The position numbers and the translations under genes were made by a program. A DNA stretch of 64,000 nucleotides from Sulfurovum sp. enrichment culture clone C5 (GTDB lineage Bacteria > Campylobacterota > Campylobacteria > Campylobacterales > Sulfurovaceae): positions 1-64,000 of the forward strand of contig FAXN01000038.1 of assembly GCA_001493195.1 (NCBI GenBank), written 5' to 3'. The notes beneath the pieces were generated by a model, which was given only the letters and a program-made list of their open reading frames with translations, was not told the DNA's origin and did no database searches. This document shows, one piece after another, positions 25,358 to 36,095 of the stretch (its first letter is position 1; every line of letters begins with the position of its first letter).

Positions 25358-26500
25358 TTAATTTTTTATTTTCTTATATAAAATAAAAGAAAAAGTTATG
25401 ATAAAAATAGTTGCACCCAAAATGATAAAAAAATGTTGAAGTCCAAAATAGCTAACAATAGGATAAAAAACTATTGGTGATGCAAATTGTCCACCAAAGA
25501 AAGCTCCAGTGAGGTATCCTGAAGCCTTTGTTCTTCTAGTATGATGTACGATTTCAAGCATCCAAGCCATAGTAGCTGTCATAAGAAGTCCTCCACCAAA
25601 ACCCATAATAGGAGATGTGAAGAAGAAGAAATATACATTTGTTATATTTCCTATGCCAATAAATCCAATAGCTAAAATAATCAAACCAATAATCCAAATG
25701 TCTGGAAAATCAAAATATTTTTTGAATTGTGCAAAACTGATGGCACCTAGTGCATTTGATGCCATTGCTGATGATATGATAAGTCCAGCCAAAGTGCCAC
25801 TAGCACCAAAATGATTTATCATCAAAAATGGCATTTGAGTAGGAAGAACATAAAATATCAACATAAGTATAAATGCCAAAACATATATAAATCGTACATT
25901 GCTCGGCAATTCTCTATCATCTTCTAATTCCGATAAAGAATTAGGTTCTTTTAAAAATAGTATAACCATGGGTAAAACAAGAAAACCTATGAGATATATA
26001 CCAAATGGATATCTCCACTCTATATCGCTTAATATCCCGCCGCCAGTTATAAACAGTACACCACCTATAGATATAAAAGCACTTTGCAAACCCATAAATT
26101 TATCTCTAGCGGCACCATGAAAATAAAATCCAGTTAGTGTAGTTCCTACAATCATAACTATAGCTATGGCAAGTCCTAAAAACATTCTAGATATTAGTAG
26201 TGAATTGATATCTTCTAGATAAAGACCAGCACTTCCTGCTATGGCAAATAAGACAAGTGCGAATATCGCATTTTTGATAATAGATGTTTTATAAATAAAG
26301 TGTCCTAAAAATGGAGCCAATATAGCTATTATAAGAGAAGGAAGGGTAATCATCAATCTAGAAAGTAATTCTATGTGAGGTGTATTTTTGAAATGCTCAC
26401 CAAGATGTGGGAGCGATGTTACTATCGCCGTATTTGACATAACACCTAACATAGCAATTAAAAGGAGTGTGATTTTAGTAGATTTTTCTACTTTATGCAT
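25358..26500 (-). CDS. MFS transporter
   Basis: 12-TM-like hydrophobic pattern, MLGVMSNTAIVTSLPHL N-terminus. Confidence 0.8.
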   Translation of the reverse strand: MHKVEKSTKITLLLIAMLGVMSNTAIVTSLPHLGEHFKNTPHIELLSRLMITLPSLIIAILAPFLGHFIYKTSIIKNAIFALVLFAIAGSAGLYLEDINSLLISRMFLGLAIAIVMIVGTTLTGFYFHGAARDKFMGLQSAFISIGGVLFITGGGILSDIEWRYPFGIYLIGFLVLPMVILFLKEPNSLSELEDDRELPSNVRFIYVLAFILMLIFYVLPTQMPFLMINHFGASGTLAGLIISSAMASNALGAISFAQFKKYFDFPDIWIIGLIILAIGFIGIGNITNVYFFFFTSPIMGFGGGLLMTATMAWMLEIVHHTRRTKASGYLTGAFFGGQFASPIVFYPIVSYFGLQHFFIILGATIFIITFSFILYKKIKN

Positions 26501-26528
26501 ATTAAAACTTAAAAACTTTATTTGTGAT

Positions 26529-26606
26529 TGGTTGCGGAGACAGGATTTGAACCTGTGACCTTCGGGTTATGAGCCCGACGAGCTGACCTGACTGCTCTAC
26601 TCCGCG
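26529..26606 (-). tRNA. Initiator tRNA-fMet (CAT)
   Basis: Full cloverleaf with CCA; C1:A72 mismatch and three GGG:CCC pairs in the anticodon stem, hallmarks of the initiator. Confidence 0.95.
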
Positions 26607-26630
26607 ACAAGATATGGATAAAATCCAAAG

Positions 26631-26704
26631 TGGATGGGGTAAAGGGATTCGAACCCCTGATGACTGGACCAAAACCAGTTGCCTTACCGCTTGGCTATAC
26701 CCCA
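26631..26704 (-). tRNA. tRNA-Gln (TTG)
   Basis: TGGGGTATAGCCAAGCGGTAAGGCAACTGGTTTTGGTCCAGTCATCAGGGGTTCGAATCCCTTTACCCCATCCA. Confidence 0.95.
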
Positions 26705-26837
26705 ATAGCTAACTATTGTTGTGGACGGCATTATAGCGGAAAGGATATTTAAAGTCAATAGCTTTTTTTAAAAAGTTTAAATATTTTGAAGTCATAAAAG
26801 GTATAATTACAGAAATATATAAAGTATAAGGGTTTAA

Positions 26838-27866
26838 ATGAAGCAATCCATCAAAAGAGTAGAAGAAGCGATTCAAGCTATCAAGCATGGACAAATGATA
26901 ATAATGATGGACGATGAGGATAGAGAAAACGAGGGCGATTTAGTATATGCCGCAACATTTAGTACTCCAGAGCTTGTAAATTTTATGGCAAAAGAGGCTA
27001 GAGGGCTTATATGTGCTCCAGTAACAGCTGAACTGGCATCAAAACTTGACTTAATGCCAATGGTAAGACACAATAACTCAAACCATGAAACAGCTTTTAC
27101 TGTTTCTATCGATTTGACAACAGCAACGACTGGTATATCAGCACTAGAGAGAAATGACTGTATACTAAGACTAGCTCATCCAACAGCACACAAGAGTGAT
27201 TTTGTGCGTCCAGGACATATATTTCCACTTATCGCAAAAGATGGTGGCGTGCTGGTTCGAACAGGGCACACTGAGGGTTCTATTGATCTATTTAAACTCG
27301 CAGGCGTTGCACCAATAGGTGTTATATGTGAGATTATAAAAGATGATGGCACTATGGCTAGACGAGATGATCTTGAAATCTTTGCTAAAACACACGATTT
27401 AAAAATAGTATATATATCTGATATCGTTGAGTATAGATTGGCAAATGAAAAGCTTGTTAAAAAAATAGAAGAGATGGAAGTTGAGGTAACCTCATCAAAA
27501 GCAAATATGGTTGTATATAAAGACCATTTAAATAGAGTTCACAAAGTTGTTCAATTTGGCAAAACCAATGAAACTTCAAATGTAAAATTTCACAACATAG
27601 GGCTAGATAGCGATCTCATACTTGATGGCAAGAGATTTGAAGTTTTAACTAGAAGTATAGAGTATCTAAAAGCAAATGGCGGAGTACTTATATTTTTGGA
27701 TACTAAAACTATATCAAATGAACAAGCAAAAGAGTTTGGTGTGGGGGCTCAAATATTGAAAGACTTGGGCATTTCTAAGATAAAATTACTTACAACTCAC
27801 GCGGAAACAGAATTTATAGGTTTAGCTGGATTTGGACTAGATGTGGTGGAGAAAATAATCATCTAA
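26838..27866 (+). CDS. ribBA: 3,4-dihydroxy-2-butanone 4-phosphate synthase fused to a degenerate GTP cyclohydrolase II-like domain
   Basis: DDEDRENEGDLVYAA, GRAP-type region, HTEGSIDLFKLAGVAPIGVICEI; C-terminal half lacks the GCHII cysteine motif. Confidence 0.88.
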   Translation: MKQSIKRVEEAIQAIKHGQMIIMMDDEDRENEGDLVYAATFSTPELVNFMAKEARGLICAPVTAELASKLDLMPMVRHNNSNHETAFTVSIDLTTATTGISALERNDCILRLAHPTAHKSDFVRPGHIFPLIAKDGGVLVRTGHTEGSIDLFKLAGVAPIGVICEIIKDDGTMARRDDLEIFAKTHDLKIVYISDIVEYRLANEKLVKKIEEMEVEVTSSKANMVVYKDHLNRVHKVVQFGKTNETSNVKFHNIGLDSDLILDGKRFEVLTRSIEYLKANGGVLIFLDTKTISNEQAKEFGVGAQILKDLGISKIKLLTTHAETEFIGLAGFGLDVVEKIII

Positions 27867-27867
27867 A

Positions 27868-29391
27868 ATGTTTAAAAATAGATCTGTAACAACAATTTAT
27901 ATTTGGGGTATGTTGGTTACATTTTTATTTGCATTGATGTTTATCGTACTTCTTATACATGAAGAGCATAATGACTTTGATAGAGAATCTTCTGTCATCA
28001 GAAAAAAATATATAGAAACTCAAAAAAATCATATAAAATTTAATGTCGAACAATTAAGTGCTTTTTTGGAGCAAATCAATCTCAACTACTCCAAGGTTCC
28101 TGTAAATAATCTGCTTGAATCTGTGGAAAAAATATATATCAGAAACAATAAAATAGAAAATGTATTTATATTTGATAAAAACGGCAATGTATTGCTATAT
28201 ACAACAGATAAAAACTATAAAAAAATATCTTTTAAAGTACCAAAAAAGAGCGGATTTGTACCATATACATACAATGGAAAAGCCAAAATTGCATATATAA
28301 AACACTTTGCTCCATTGGGTTTGAGCATCGGTAGTGAAGTTTATATGGATGAAGCAGGAGAAGAGATAAATAGACAAAAGCTGGAGCTTAAAAAAAGACT
28401 TATAAAGATAATGATGGAGATACTTTCACTCTCTGTAATTCTTTTTGGTTTTGCTATCATTTGGGTTGGAATAGTGCATAACATCATAATAAAACAGATA
28501 GCAACTTTTAGTGCATTTTTCCAAAGAGCTTCACAAGAATACTCATCTATAGATGTAGAGGATATAGACATTAGAGAATTTAGAGCGATGATTCCATATG
28601 TAAATAGCATGGTAAATGAAATTCATACCAAGAAAAATAAACTTAAAGATATGAATATGCTTTTGGAAAAAAAGGTAAAAAGAAAAACTCAAGATTTGGA
28701 GAGACAAAATAAGCTTCTAGCAGAAGAGAAGAATTTTAGTGAATCTTTGGTTGCTGCACAAGATAATTTTATACGAAGTTCAATCCATGAAATAAATACA
28801 CCCCTAGCAGTAATACTTACTCATATAGATATATATAAACTTAAATTTGGACAAAATGACTATCTTTCAAAAATAGAGTCTGCTACAAAAATGATAGCAA
28901 ATATCTATGATGATCTTAGTTATATGGTTAAAAAAAATAGAGTAGAGCATGAAGAAGAGATTATAAACATAAGTGATTTTCTTTTTAATAGAATAGATTT
29001 TTTCACACAAATAGCAAATAGTAATAAACAAAAAATCGTTTCAAATATTCAAAATGATATTTTTATATCTTTTGCACCAATAGAATTACAAAGAATTGTA
29101 GACAACAATCTCTCAAATGCCATAAAATATGCCAAAAAGTCAACTAATATAGTAGTAAATCTAAGAAAAATAGAAAAAGATATAATTTTGGAGTTTATAA
29201 CAGAATCAAAAGTTATCCAAGATACTAAGAAAATTTTTGATCCTTTTCATAGAGAAAATAGTTATATGCCAGGTTTTGGATTGGGATTGGAAATAGTAAA
29301 AAGTATATGCGACAAAAGAGAAATAAAAATAGATGTCAAGTCAGACAAAAATAGTACTATATTTGTATATACGTTTGGAAGTTTGAAATGA
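27868..29391 (+). CDS. Sensor histidine kinase
   Basis: Two TM segments, SSIHEINTPLAVILTHIDIYKLK H-box, NNLSNAIKYAKK N-box, GFGLGLEIVKSI G-box. Confidence 0.9.
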   Translation: MFKNRSVTTIYIWGMLVTFLFALMFIVLLIHEEHNDFDRESSVIRKKYIETQKNHIKFNVEQLSAFLEQINLNYSKVPVNNLLESVEKIYIRNNKIENVFIFDKNGNVLLYTTDKNYKKISFKVPKKSGFVPYTYNGKAKIAYIKHFAPLGLSIGSEVYMDEAGEEINRQKLELKKRLIKIMMEILSLSVILFGFAIIWVGIVHNIIIKQIATFSAFFQRASQEYSSIDVEDIDIREFRAMIPYVNSMVNEIHTKKNKLKDMNMLLEKKVKRKTQDLERQNKLLAEEKNFSESLVAAQDNFIRSSIHEINTPLAVILTHIDIYKLKFGQNDYLSKIESATKMIANIYDDLSYMVKKNRVEHEEEIINISDFLFNRIDFFTQIANSNKQKIVSNIQNDIFISFAPIELQRIVDNNLSNAIKYAKKSTNIVVNLRKIEKDIILEFITESKVIQDTKKIFDPFHRENSYMPGFGLGLEIVKSICDKREIKIDVKSDKNSTIFVYTFGSLK

Positions 29392-30053
29392 AAATATTAT
29401 TACTCGAAGATGAAATAATGCTACAAGAGGCGATAATAGAATATCTTGTCTCTTATGGATATGATATCGATGCTTATGAAGACGGCGAAGAGTTGTATAA
29501 GGGTGTTGATGATTTTACAAAATATGATATTTTTATCTTTGATATAAATACACCTAGTATCGACGGACTTAGTTTATTGCAAAAACTTCAAGAAAATAAA
29601 ATATTTGCACCCACTATATTTATAAGTGCTATTACTCAAATAGAACAAATTAGCAAAGCTTATGAGCTTGGTTGTTTTGATTATCTAAAAAAGCCTTTTC
29701 ATCTAAAAGAACTTTTATTACACATAGAAAGACTATGCAAAAATACAACTCAAGAAGATAAAAATATAATCAAAATAACAAAAATGTACACATATGACAA
29801 ACAAAATAAAAGACTTTGTTTTGATAATGAAGAGCAAAAACTAACACTTAGACAGATTCAGATATTACATCTTTTGGCAACTAATATAGATAAAACCATA
29901 GATTTTGAGAGATTGAGGTATGATATATGGGATAGGCTGGATATCGACAATGCAACTATCAGAGCAGAGGTACATAGACTCAAAAGTATTTTAAAAGAAG
30001 ATATCATTGAGAGTATAAAAAGTGTAGGATATAAACTTCGAAGAATAAAATAA
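29388..30053 (+). CDS. OmpR-family response regulator
   Basis: LLLEDEIMLQEAI...DIFIFDINTPSIDGLSLL...FDYLKKPFHLKELLLHI and a winged-helix C-terminus. Confidence 0.92.
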   Translation: MKILLLEDEIMLQEAIIEYLVSYGYDIDAYEDGEELYKGVDDFTKYDIFIFDINTPSIDGLSLLQKLQENKIFAPTIFISAITQIEQISKAYELGCFDYLKKPFHLKELLLHIERLCKNTTQEDKNIIKITKMYTYDKQNKRLCFDNEEQKLTLRQIQILHLLATNIDKTIDFERLRYDIWDRLDIDNATIRAEVHRLKSILKEDIIESIKSVGYKLRRIK

Positions 30054-30141
30054 GATAAATTTTTATATTTTTTTTAAAATGCTATGTTATTGCTATTTTG
30101 ACCATTCATAATATGATTGCAATATAATATTTTACAAAGGG

Positions 30142-31467
30142 ATGTGTATGAAAAAAATGACATTAAGCCTTATGGCAATATCATGTTTGGCTACTACTTC
30201 AATGGCATATGATACGATATCAGAAGCTTTTGAAAATGCAAAATTTTCTGGACAAGCTAGAGCGTTTTATATAGACAGAACGTACGAAGGTACTACTGAA
30301 AACAATAGAAACTCACTTGCAGTTGGCGGACATCTTGGATTTGAAACTGGGGATTTCAATGGTTTAAGTTTGGGTGCTAGAATGTATACTACAAATTTTA
30401 TAGATATACATGATGGCGACCCTAGAACATCAGCAAGTTTTGATCCTTCATTATTTGGTGGAAATTATGATTCTTATACATATTTGGGCGAATTGTATTT
30501 GAATTATAAAATCAGCAATACAAATATAAAAGCAGGTCGTCAAAAACTTGATACTCCTATGGCTGGAAGCGATGATGCTAGAATGTTGCCAAATCTTTTT
30601 GAAGCAATTGTCATCAGCAATACAGATATAAAAGATACAACTTTGATAGCTGCTCATGTTACAAAAGAGTCAGTTGGAACGTTTGGAAATGTATATGCTC
30701 CTGGCACTTTGTCAATTCAAAGTGGTTATGGTTTGGGCTTCAAAGATGGAACAAGTGGTAAGTTTGAAAATATGGGACATATCGCACTTGGAAGTGGTAA
30801 TGATACAGATGGCGTGACAGCTGTCGCTGCTATATATAGTGGTATCCCTGGACTAAAACTTCAAGCTTGGGATTATTATGCACACGATATACTAAATGTA
30901 TTGTATTTACAAGCTGATTATGGTTGGGATTGTAAACTAAATTCTAATCTTAAAATGAATGCCTCAGCTCAATATATAAATGAGAGTGATGTTGGGGATA
31001 AGCTTGCTGGAAGTGTTGATAGTAACTACTGGGGAATAAAATTAGGTACTAAGTATAATGATTTTGATATGTATGCCGCTTATTCTAAAACAGGTTCAAG
31101 TACTGGCTCTAGCATGAATGGTGGTATAATATCTCCTTGGGGTGGAATGCCTGCATTTACTCAAGGAATGGTAACAAGACATCAATTCTTTGCCGATACT
31201 GATGCTTGGAAAGTTGGAGCAGGATATAATCTTAAAAATTTAACAGGTTTGCCTTTAAGTACTTCAGCTTACTATACAGAGTATGATATAGGTTCATCAA
31301 ATACTTATCAAGCAGGAACTGCTTGGAGCGCAACTGAAGCTGGTTTTGATATAGCTTATAAGCCTACTAAAGATATCGAGTTGAAACTTAGAGGAAATTT
31401 CCCTAGAGATTTTGCTCCAAATTTAGATTGGAATGAATATAGAGTAATCGCAAATTATAATTTCTAA
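30142..31467 (+). CDS. Outer-membrane porin (OprD-like family)
   Basis: Signal peptide, beta-strand periodicity, terminal ...NEYRVIANYNF. Confidence 0.8.
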   Translation: MCMKKMTLSLMAISCLATTSMAYDTISEAFENAKFSGQARAFYIDRTYEGTTENNRNSLAVGGHLGFETGDFNGLSLGARMYTTNFIDIHDGDPRTSASFDPSLFGGNYDSYTYLGELYLNYKISNTNIKAGRQKLDTPMAGSDDARMLPNLFEAIVISNTDIKDTTLIAAHVTKESVGTFGNVYAPGTLSIQSGYGLGFKDGTSGKFENMGHIALGSGNDTDGVTAVAAIYSGIPGLKLQAWDYYAHDILNVLYLQADYGWDCKLNSNLKMNASAQYINESDVGDKLAGSVDSNYWGIKLGTKYNDFDMYAAYSKTGSSTGSSMNGGIISPWGGMPAFTQGMVTRHQFFADTDAWKVGAGYNLKNLTGLPLSTSAYYTEYDIGSSNTYQAGTAWSATEAGFDIAYKPTKDIELKLRGNFPRDFAPNLDWNEYRVIANYNF

Positions 31468-31478
31468 AAGGAGAAATA

Positions 31479-31787
31479 ATGCATACAGATATGGTTAAAG
31501 ATATTTTAGCGAATCCAAAATATCAAGAGTTGGTTCAAAAAAGAGGTAGATTTGCTTGGATACTATCTCTCATCGTGATAGTTGTATATTTTGGTTTTGT
31601 TTTGATTGTAGCTTTTGACCCAAAATTATTGGCGATAAAACTATATGGCGTTACAACAGTTGCTATCCCTGTTGGCGTAGCAATAATAATTATGTCATTT
31701 ATTTTGACAGGTATTTATGTAAAAAGAGCAAATAGTGAGTTTGATGATATGGTTACAGAGATAAAAAATTCTGTAAAAAAAGGATAA
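31479..31787 (+). CDS. yjcH: DUF485 inner-membrane protein (YjcH-like)
   Basis: [35 protein letters not shown]; adjacent to actP. Confidence 0.88.
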   Translation: MHTDMVKDILANPKYQELVQKRGRFAWILSLIVIVVYFGFVLIVAFDPKLLAIKLYGVTTVAIPVGVAIIIMSFILTGIYVKRANSEFDDMVTEIKNSVKKG

Positions 31788-31791
31788 AAGT

Positions 31792-33615
31792 ATGAAGAAA
31801 ATATTTACTATATTTTTAGCTCTTGGAGCTTTTGCACTCGCTAGTGGATTAGAGGGTGGAGTGGAAAAACAACCACTTAATATTTCTGCAATTGTTATGT
31901 TTTTAGTTTTTGTATCAGGAACACTTGGTATCACATACTGGGCAGCAAAAAGAACAAAAACAGCTAAAGACTTTTACGCAGCTGGTGGAGGAATTACAGG
32001 ATTTCAAAATGGTTTGGCAATCGCAGGGGATTATATGTCTGCGGCATCTTTCCTTGGAATTTCTGCAATGGTTTATGAAAAAGGTTATGATGGGCTTATC
32101 TATTCAATAGGTTTTCTAGTTGGATGGCCTGTAATACTATTTTTGATGTCAGAAAGACTAAGAAACCTTGGTAAATATACATTTGCTGATGTTGCTTCTT
32201 ATAGACTGAAACAAACACCAATTAGAACACTAGCAGCGTCTGGTTCTATCGTAACTGTATTGCTTTATCTGATAGCACAAATGGTTGGAGCTGGACAACT
32301 TATTCAAATGTTGTTTGGATTGCCTTACTCTTCTGCTGTTGTTTTGGTTGGAATACTTATGATTCTTTATGTTACATTCGGTGGAATGCTGGCTACAACT
32401 TGGGTTCAAATCATTAAAGCGGTATTATTGCTTTCTGGTGCTACATTTATGGCTTTAGCTGTTATGGTTCATTTTGGCTTTAGTCCAGATGCACTTTTCG
32501 CAAAAGCAATGGAGATTAAGATGACAAGTGCTGACGCTGCGTTTAAACTTGCAAGCGATGCGAATGCAACAGCACAAGCAGCTTTAGCTTCTGCAGCTCC
32601 TGACGCAAATATTACAGCTCTCACTGACGCTGCCAATCAAGCGTCAAAAAATGCAGCAAGTGCAGCAAAAGAGATAAAAGCGGCTAGTGGCATATTGGCT
32701 CCTGGGGGATTTTTGCCTGATCCAATTTCAGCAATTTCACTTGGTTTGGCTCTTATGCTTGGAACAGCTGGATTGCCTCATATTTTGATGAGATTTTTTA
32801 CAGTTGCTGATGCAAAAGAAGCTAGAAAATCAGTATTTTATGCAACAGGTTTTATAGGATATTTTTATATTCTTACTTTTATAATTGGTTTTGGTGCTAT
32901 TGTAATGGTTTATAACAATCCACAATATATAGATGCAGCAAAACAAGCTATTGAGGGTGGTTATCCATTGTTGGGTGGTAAAAATATGCCTGCGATTCAT
33001 TTGGCTCAAGCTGTTGGCGGTAACTTCTTCCTAGGATTTATATCTGCCGTTGCTTTTGCTACAATACTAGCTGTTGTTTCTGGTCTTACACTTGCAGGTG
33101 CAAGTGCTATTTCACATGATTTGTATGCAAGTGTGTTTAGACATGGTCGTGTTGATGAAGCTACTGAGATGAGAGTATCTAAAATGGCTACTGTGGTTCT
33201 TGGAATACTCGCAATTATACTTGGAATTATTTTTGAAAAACAAAATATAGCATTTATGGTTGGTCTTGCTTTTGCAGTTGCTGCTTCAGCGAACTTCCCT
33301 GTATTGTTCCTTTCAATGTTCTGGAAAAAACTTACTACAAGAGGTGCTTTAGTAGGTGGCAGCTTAGGTTTGCTAACTGCGATTACTTTGGTTATATTGA
33401 GCCCAGTTGTTTGGGTTGATGTATTTAAAAATGCTGAAGCTATATTCCCATATAAACATCCAGCACTGTTCTCTGTAACAGTTGCGTTCTTGTTTACATG
33501 GTTATTTTCTATAACAGATAAGAGTCAAGGTGCAAAAGATGAGATAGCTGCATTTGATGCTCAAGACGTTAGAAGTCAAACTGGTATTGGTGCTGAAGGT
33601 GCTATATCACACTAA
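31792..33615 (+). CDS. actP: Cation/acetate symporter ActP (SSS family)
   Basis: [57 protein letters not shown]. Confidence 0.93.
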   Translation: MKKIFTIFLALGAFALASGLEGGVEKQPLNISAIVMFLVFVSGTLGITYWAAKRTKTAKDFYAAGGGITGFQNGLAIAGDYMSAASFLGISAMVYEKGYDGLIYSIGFLVGWPVILFLMSERLRNLGKYTFADVASYRLKQTPIRTLAASGSIVTVLLYLIAQMVGAGQLIQMLFGLPYSSAVVLVGILMILYVTFGGMLATTWVQIIKAVLLLSGATFMALAVMVHFGFSPDALFAKAMEIKMTSADAAFKLASDANATAQAALASAAPDANITALTDAANQASKNAASAAKEIKAASGILAPGGFLPDPISAISLGLALMLGTAGLPHILMRFFTVADAKEARKSVFYATGFIGYFYILTFIIGFGAIVMVYNNPQYIDAAKQAIEGGYPLLGGKNMPAIHLAQAVGGNFFLGFISAVAFATILAVVSGLTLAGASAISHDLYASVFRHGRVDEATEMRVSKMATVVLGILAIILGIIFEKQNIAFMVGLAFAVAASANFPVLFLSMFWKKLTTRGALVGGSLGLLTAITLVILSPVVWVDVFKNAEAIFPYKHPALFSVTVAFLFTWLFSITDKSQGAKDEIAAFDAQDVRSQTGIGAEGAISH

Positions 33616-33654
33616 AATAAACTGTCAAGCGTTTGTCTTGGCAGAGGAGGTTAA

Positions 33655-35469
33655 ATGAATCAATTGCTCGATTCACTAAAAGAACATCCACCTTTTTCTA
33701 TTCTTGATAATACTGCATACGACATATTGCAAAAAAATACAAGGATAGGTTATTATCCAAATGATAGTGTATTGGTCTCAAGCGGTCATACTTTTGAATT
33801 TGTATATATAGTAATAAAAGGTCAAGTTGAAGCTAGAGGAGATGGAGAGCTACTTGATATATATAGCAATAATGATGTATTTGGCGGTATAGAAATACTA
33901 AAAAATGAATTATCAAATTATGACTATGTGGTATCTGAAGAGCTTATATGTTTTGAACTCAACAAAAACACATTCCTTGAATTATGCGACAAGTTTACAA
34001 ATTTTAGAGATTACTTTTTTCTTTCATTAGTAGAGCGAGCTAATGCTCTTAAAAATAAAAGAGAATATGAATCTATGAGTGATTTAATGATTTCTAGGCT
34101 TGAAACAAATTTACTTCATTCGCCGTGTATAGTAGATGGCTCTAAAACTGTATCAGAAGCTCTTGAAATTATGGAAAATTCTAGAGTATCATCTATTTTA
34201 GTAAAAAATAGAGAAGGGTATGGAATAGTAACTGATACAGATTTTAGATACTACATATTAAATGCGGACAACATTAAACATATATCAGAAATTCAAACAT
34301 ATCCTGTTATTTCAGCAAATGAAGGAGAGTTTTTATTTAACATACTGCTTTTGATGACACAAAAATCCATAAAACATTTGCCTATTTTTTCAAAAAATAA
34401 AGAGCCAATAGGTGTTTTGGAGTTGATTGATTTATTGAGCTTTTTTTCAAATCAAACATATCTTGTCAATATACAGATGCAAAATGCAAATACACTAGAA
34501 GATGTTATAAATGCATCATCTAGACTAGAAATTATGATCAGCGCATTGCATTCTAAAGGCGTTAAGAGTAGATATATAGCTAGGATAGTCTCAGATATAA
34601 ATAAAAGAATGTACAACAAATTGTTTGATATCATTTTTCCAAAAGAGTGGAAAGAGAACTCTTCTTTGATATTGCTTGGAAGCGAAGGAAGGTCTGAGCA
34701 AATACTCAGAACAGATCAAGATAATGCTATCATATTTAGATCTGGTTTCAAACCAGAGAATATACAAGAAGTTACAACTAAATTTGTAGAAGCATTGGAT
34801 GCTATAGGATTTCCTAGATGTGCTGGAAATGTAATGATTATAAATCCTATGTGGTGCAAAAGTATAGGTGAGTATAAAGTAATGATAGATGAATGGTGCG
34901 AGCATCCAAGTTATGAAAATATAATGGATATGGCAATTTTATTTGACTCCATTAGCGTTGCTGGAGACAGTGAAATACACAATGAAGTGGTTGAATATTT
35001 AGAGAGTTCGATTGATTCAAATCCAATACTTATTAGGCATTTAGCAAAATCTATAGAAAATTTTGATTCGGCTATAGGTATTTTTTCTCAATTTGTTACT
35101 GGTGATAAGGGACATAAAGGAGAGATAGATATAAAAAAATCAGCTCTTTTCCCTATGATACATGGCATCAGAACATTGGCGATAGAGTATAAAATAAAAG
35201 CTACCAATACATATGAAAGAATAAAAGAGTTGAACAATCTAGGGTTTTTCAATAGAGAAGATGCTCATGATATGATAGAGTCACTTGAAATATTAAATTC
35301 GCTTAGATTAAATACACAATTGATGACTACAAAAGGGGCTATAAATAATTATATATCTGTATCGACTTTAAGTAAAATACAAAGAGATTTGCTTAAAGAC
35401 GCACTAAAAACAGTAAGTAAGTTTAAAAAGACTATTCAATATCATTTTAAACTCTCATTGGTTGGATAA
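33655..35469 (+). CDS. Cyclic-nucleotide-binding/CBS/DUF294 putative nucleotidyltransferase
   Basis: N-terminal cNMP-like domain, CBS pair, LILLGSEGRSEQILRTDQDNAIIF nucleotidyltransferase motif. Confidence 0.88.
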   Translation: MNQLLDSLKEHPPFSILDNTAYDILQKNTRIGYYPNDSVLVSSGHTFEFVYIVIKGQVEARGDGELLDIYSNNDVFGGIEILKNELSNYDYVVSEELICFELNKNTFLELCDKFTNFRDYFFLSLVERANALKNKREYESMSDLMISRLETNLLHSPCIVDGSKTVSEALEIMENSRVSSILVKNREGYGIVTDTDFRYYILNADNIKHISEIQTYPVISANEGEFLFNILLLMTQKSIKHLPIFSKNKEPIGVLELIDLLSFFSNQTYLVNIQMQNANTLEDVINASSRLEIMISALHSKGVKSRYIARIVSDINKRMYNKLFDIIFPKEWKENSSLILLGSEGRSEQILRTDQDNAIIFRSGFKPENIQEVTTKFVEALDAIGFPRCAGNVMIINPMWCKSIGEYKVMIDEWCEHPSYENIMDMAILFDSISVAGDSEIHNEVVEYLESSIDSNPILIRHLAKSIENFDSAIGIFSQFVTGDKGHKGEIDIKKSALFPMIHGIRTLAIEYKIKATNTYERIKELNNLGFFNREDAHDMIESLEILNSLRLNTQLMTTKGAINNYISVSTLSKIQRDLLKDALKTVSKFKKTIQYHFKLSLVG

Positions 35470-35471
35470 AT

Positions 35472-36080
35472 ATGATTAAAAGTTTTTTAAATAGTCTCAA
35501 TCGAAAAAATTTAAAAGACTCCAGATTTGAGTTTTTATTTGAAGAAGATAGCGATGAAATAGTTGTTTTTGATACCGAAACAACGGGACTAAATCCAAAA
35601 ATAGATGATATAGTTTCCATAGGTGCCGTAAAAATAAAAGACAATAAAATTTTATTGGATAGTGCTTTTGAAGTTTATATAAAACAAAAACAAGCGATAA
35701 GCAGTGAAAGCATAAAAGTTCATAAAATAAGGAATTGTGATTTAAATAAAGCTCTAGAATTAAAGGAAGCTATAGATAAATTTTTGTATTATATCGGCAA
35801 TGCAAAACTTGTTGGATATTATTTAGAGTTTGATGTGGCAATGATCAATAAATATGTAAAAAAAATGTATGGGATAAAATTGCCAAATCAACAAGAAGAG
35901 GTATCAGCAATTTATTATGACAAAAAGATAAATTCCATACCACAAGGAAATATAGATTTGAGATTTGATACAATAATGAAAACATTAGACTTGCCACCAT
36001 TGGTAGCTCACGATGCGATGAATGACGCTATCATGACAGCAATAATCTATTTAAAATTAAAGCAAATAAGAAAAATTTAG
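35472..36080 (+). CDS. 3'-5' exonuclease (DnaQ-like)
   Basis: IVVFDTETTGLNPKIDDIVSIGAVKI...GYYLEFDVAMIN...AHDAMNDAIMT. Confidence 0.88.
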   Translation: MIKSFLNSLNRKNLKDSRFEFLFEEDSDEIVVFDTETTGLNPKIDDIVSIGAVKIKDNKILLDSAFEVYIKQKQAISSESIKVHKIRNCDLNKALELKEAIDKFLYYIGNAKLVGYYLEFDVAMINKYVKKMYGIKLPNQQEEVSAIYYDKKINSIPQGNIDLRFDTIMKTLDLPPLVAHDAMNDAIMTAIIYLKLKQIRKI

Positions 36081-36095
36081 GAAAAAAGGAAAAAG

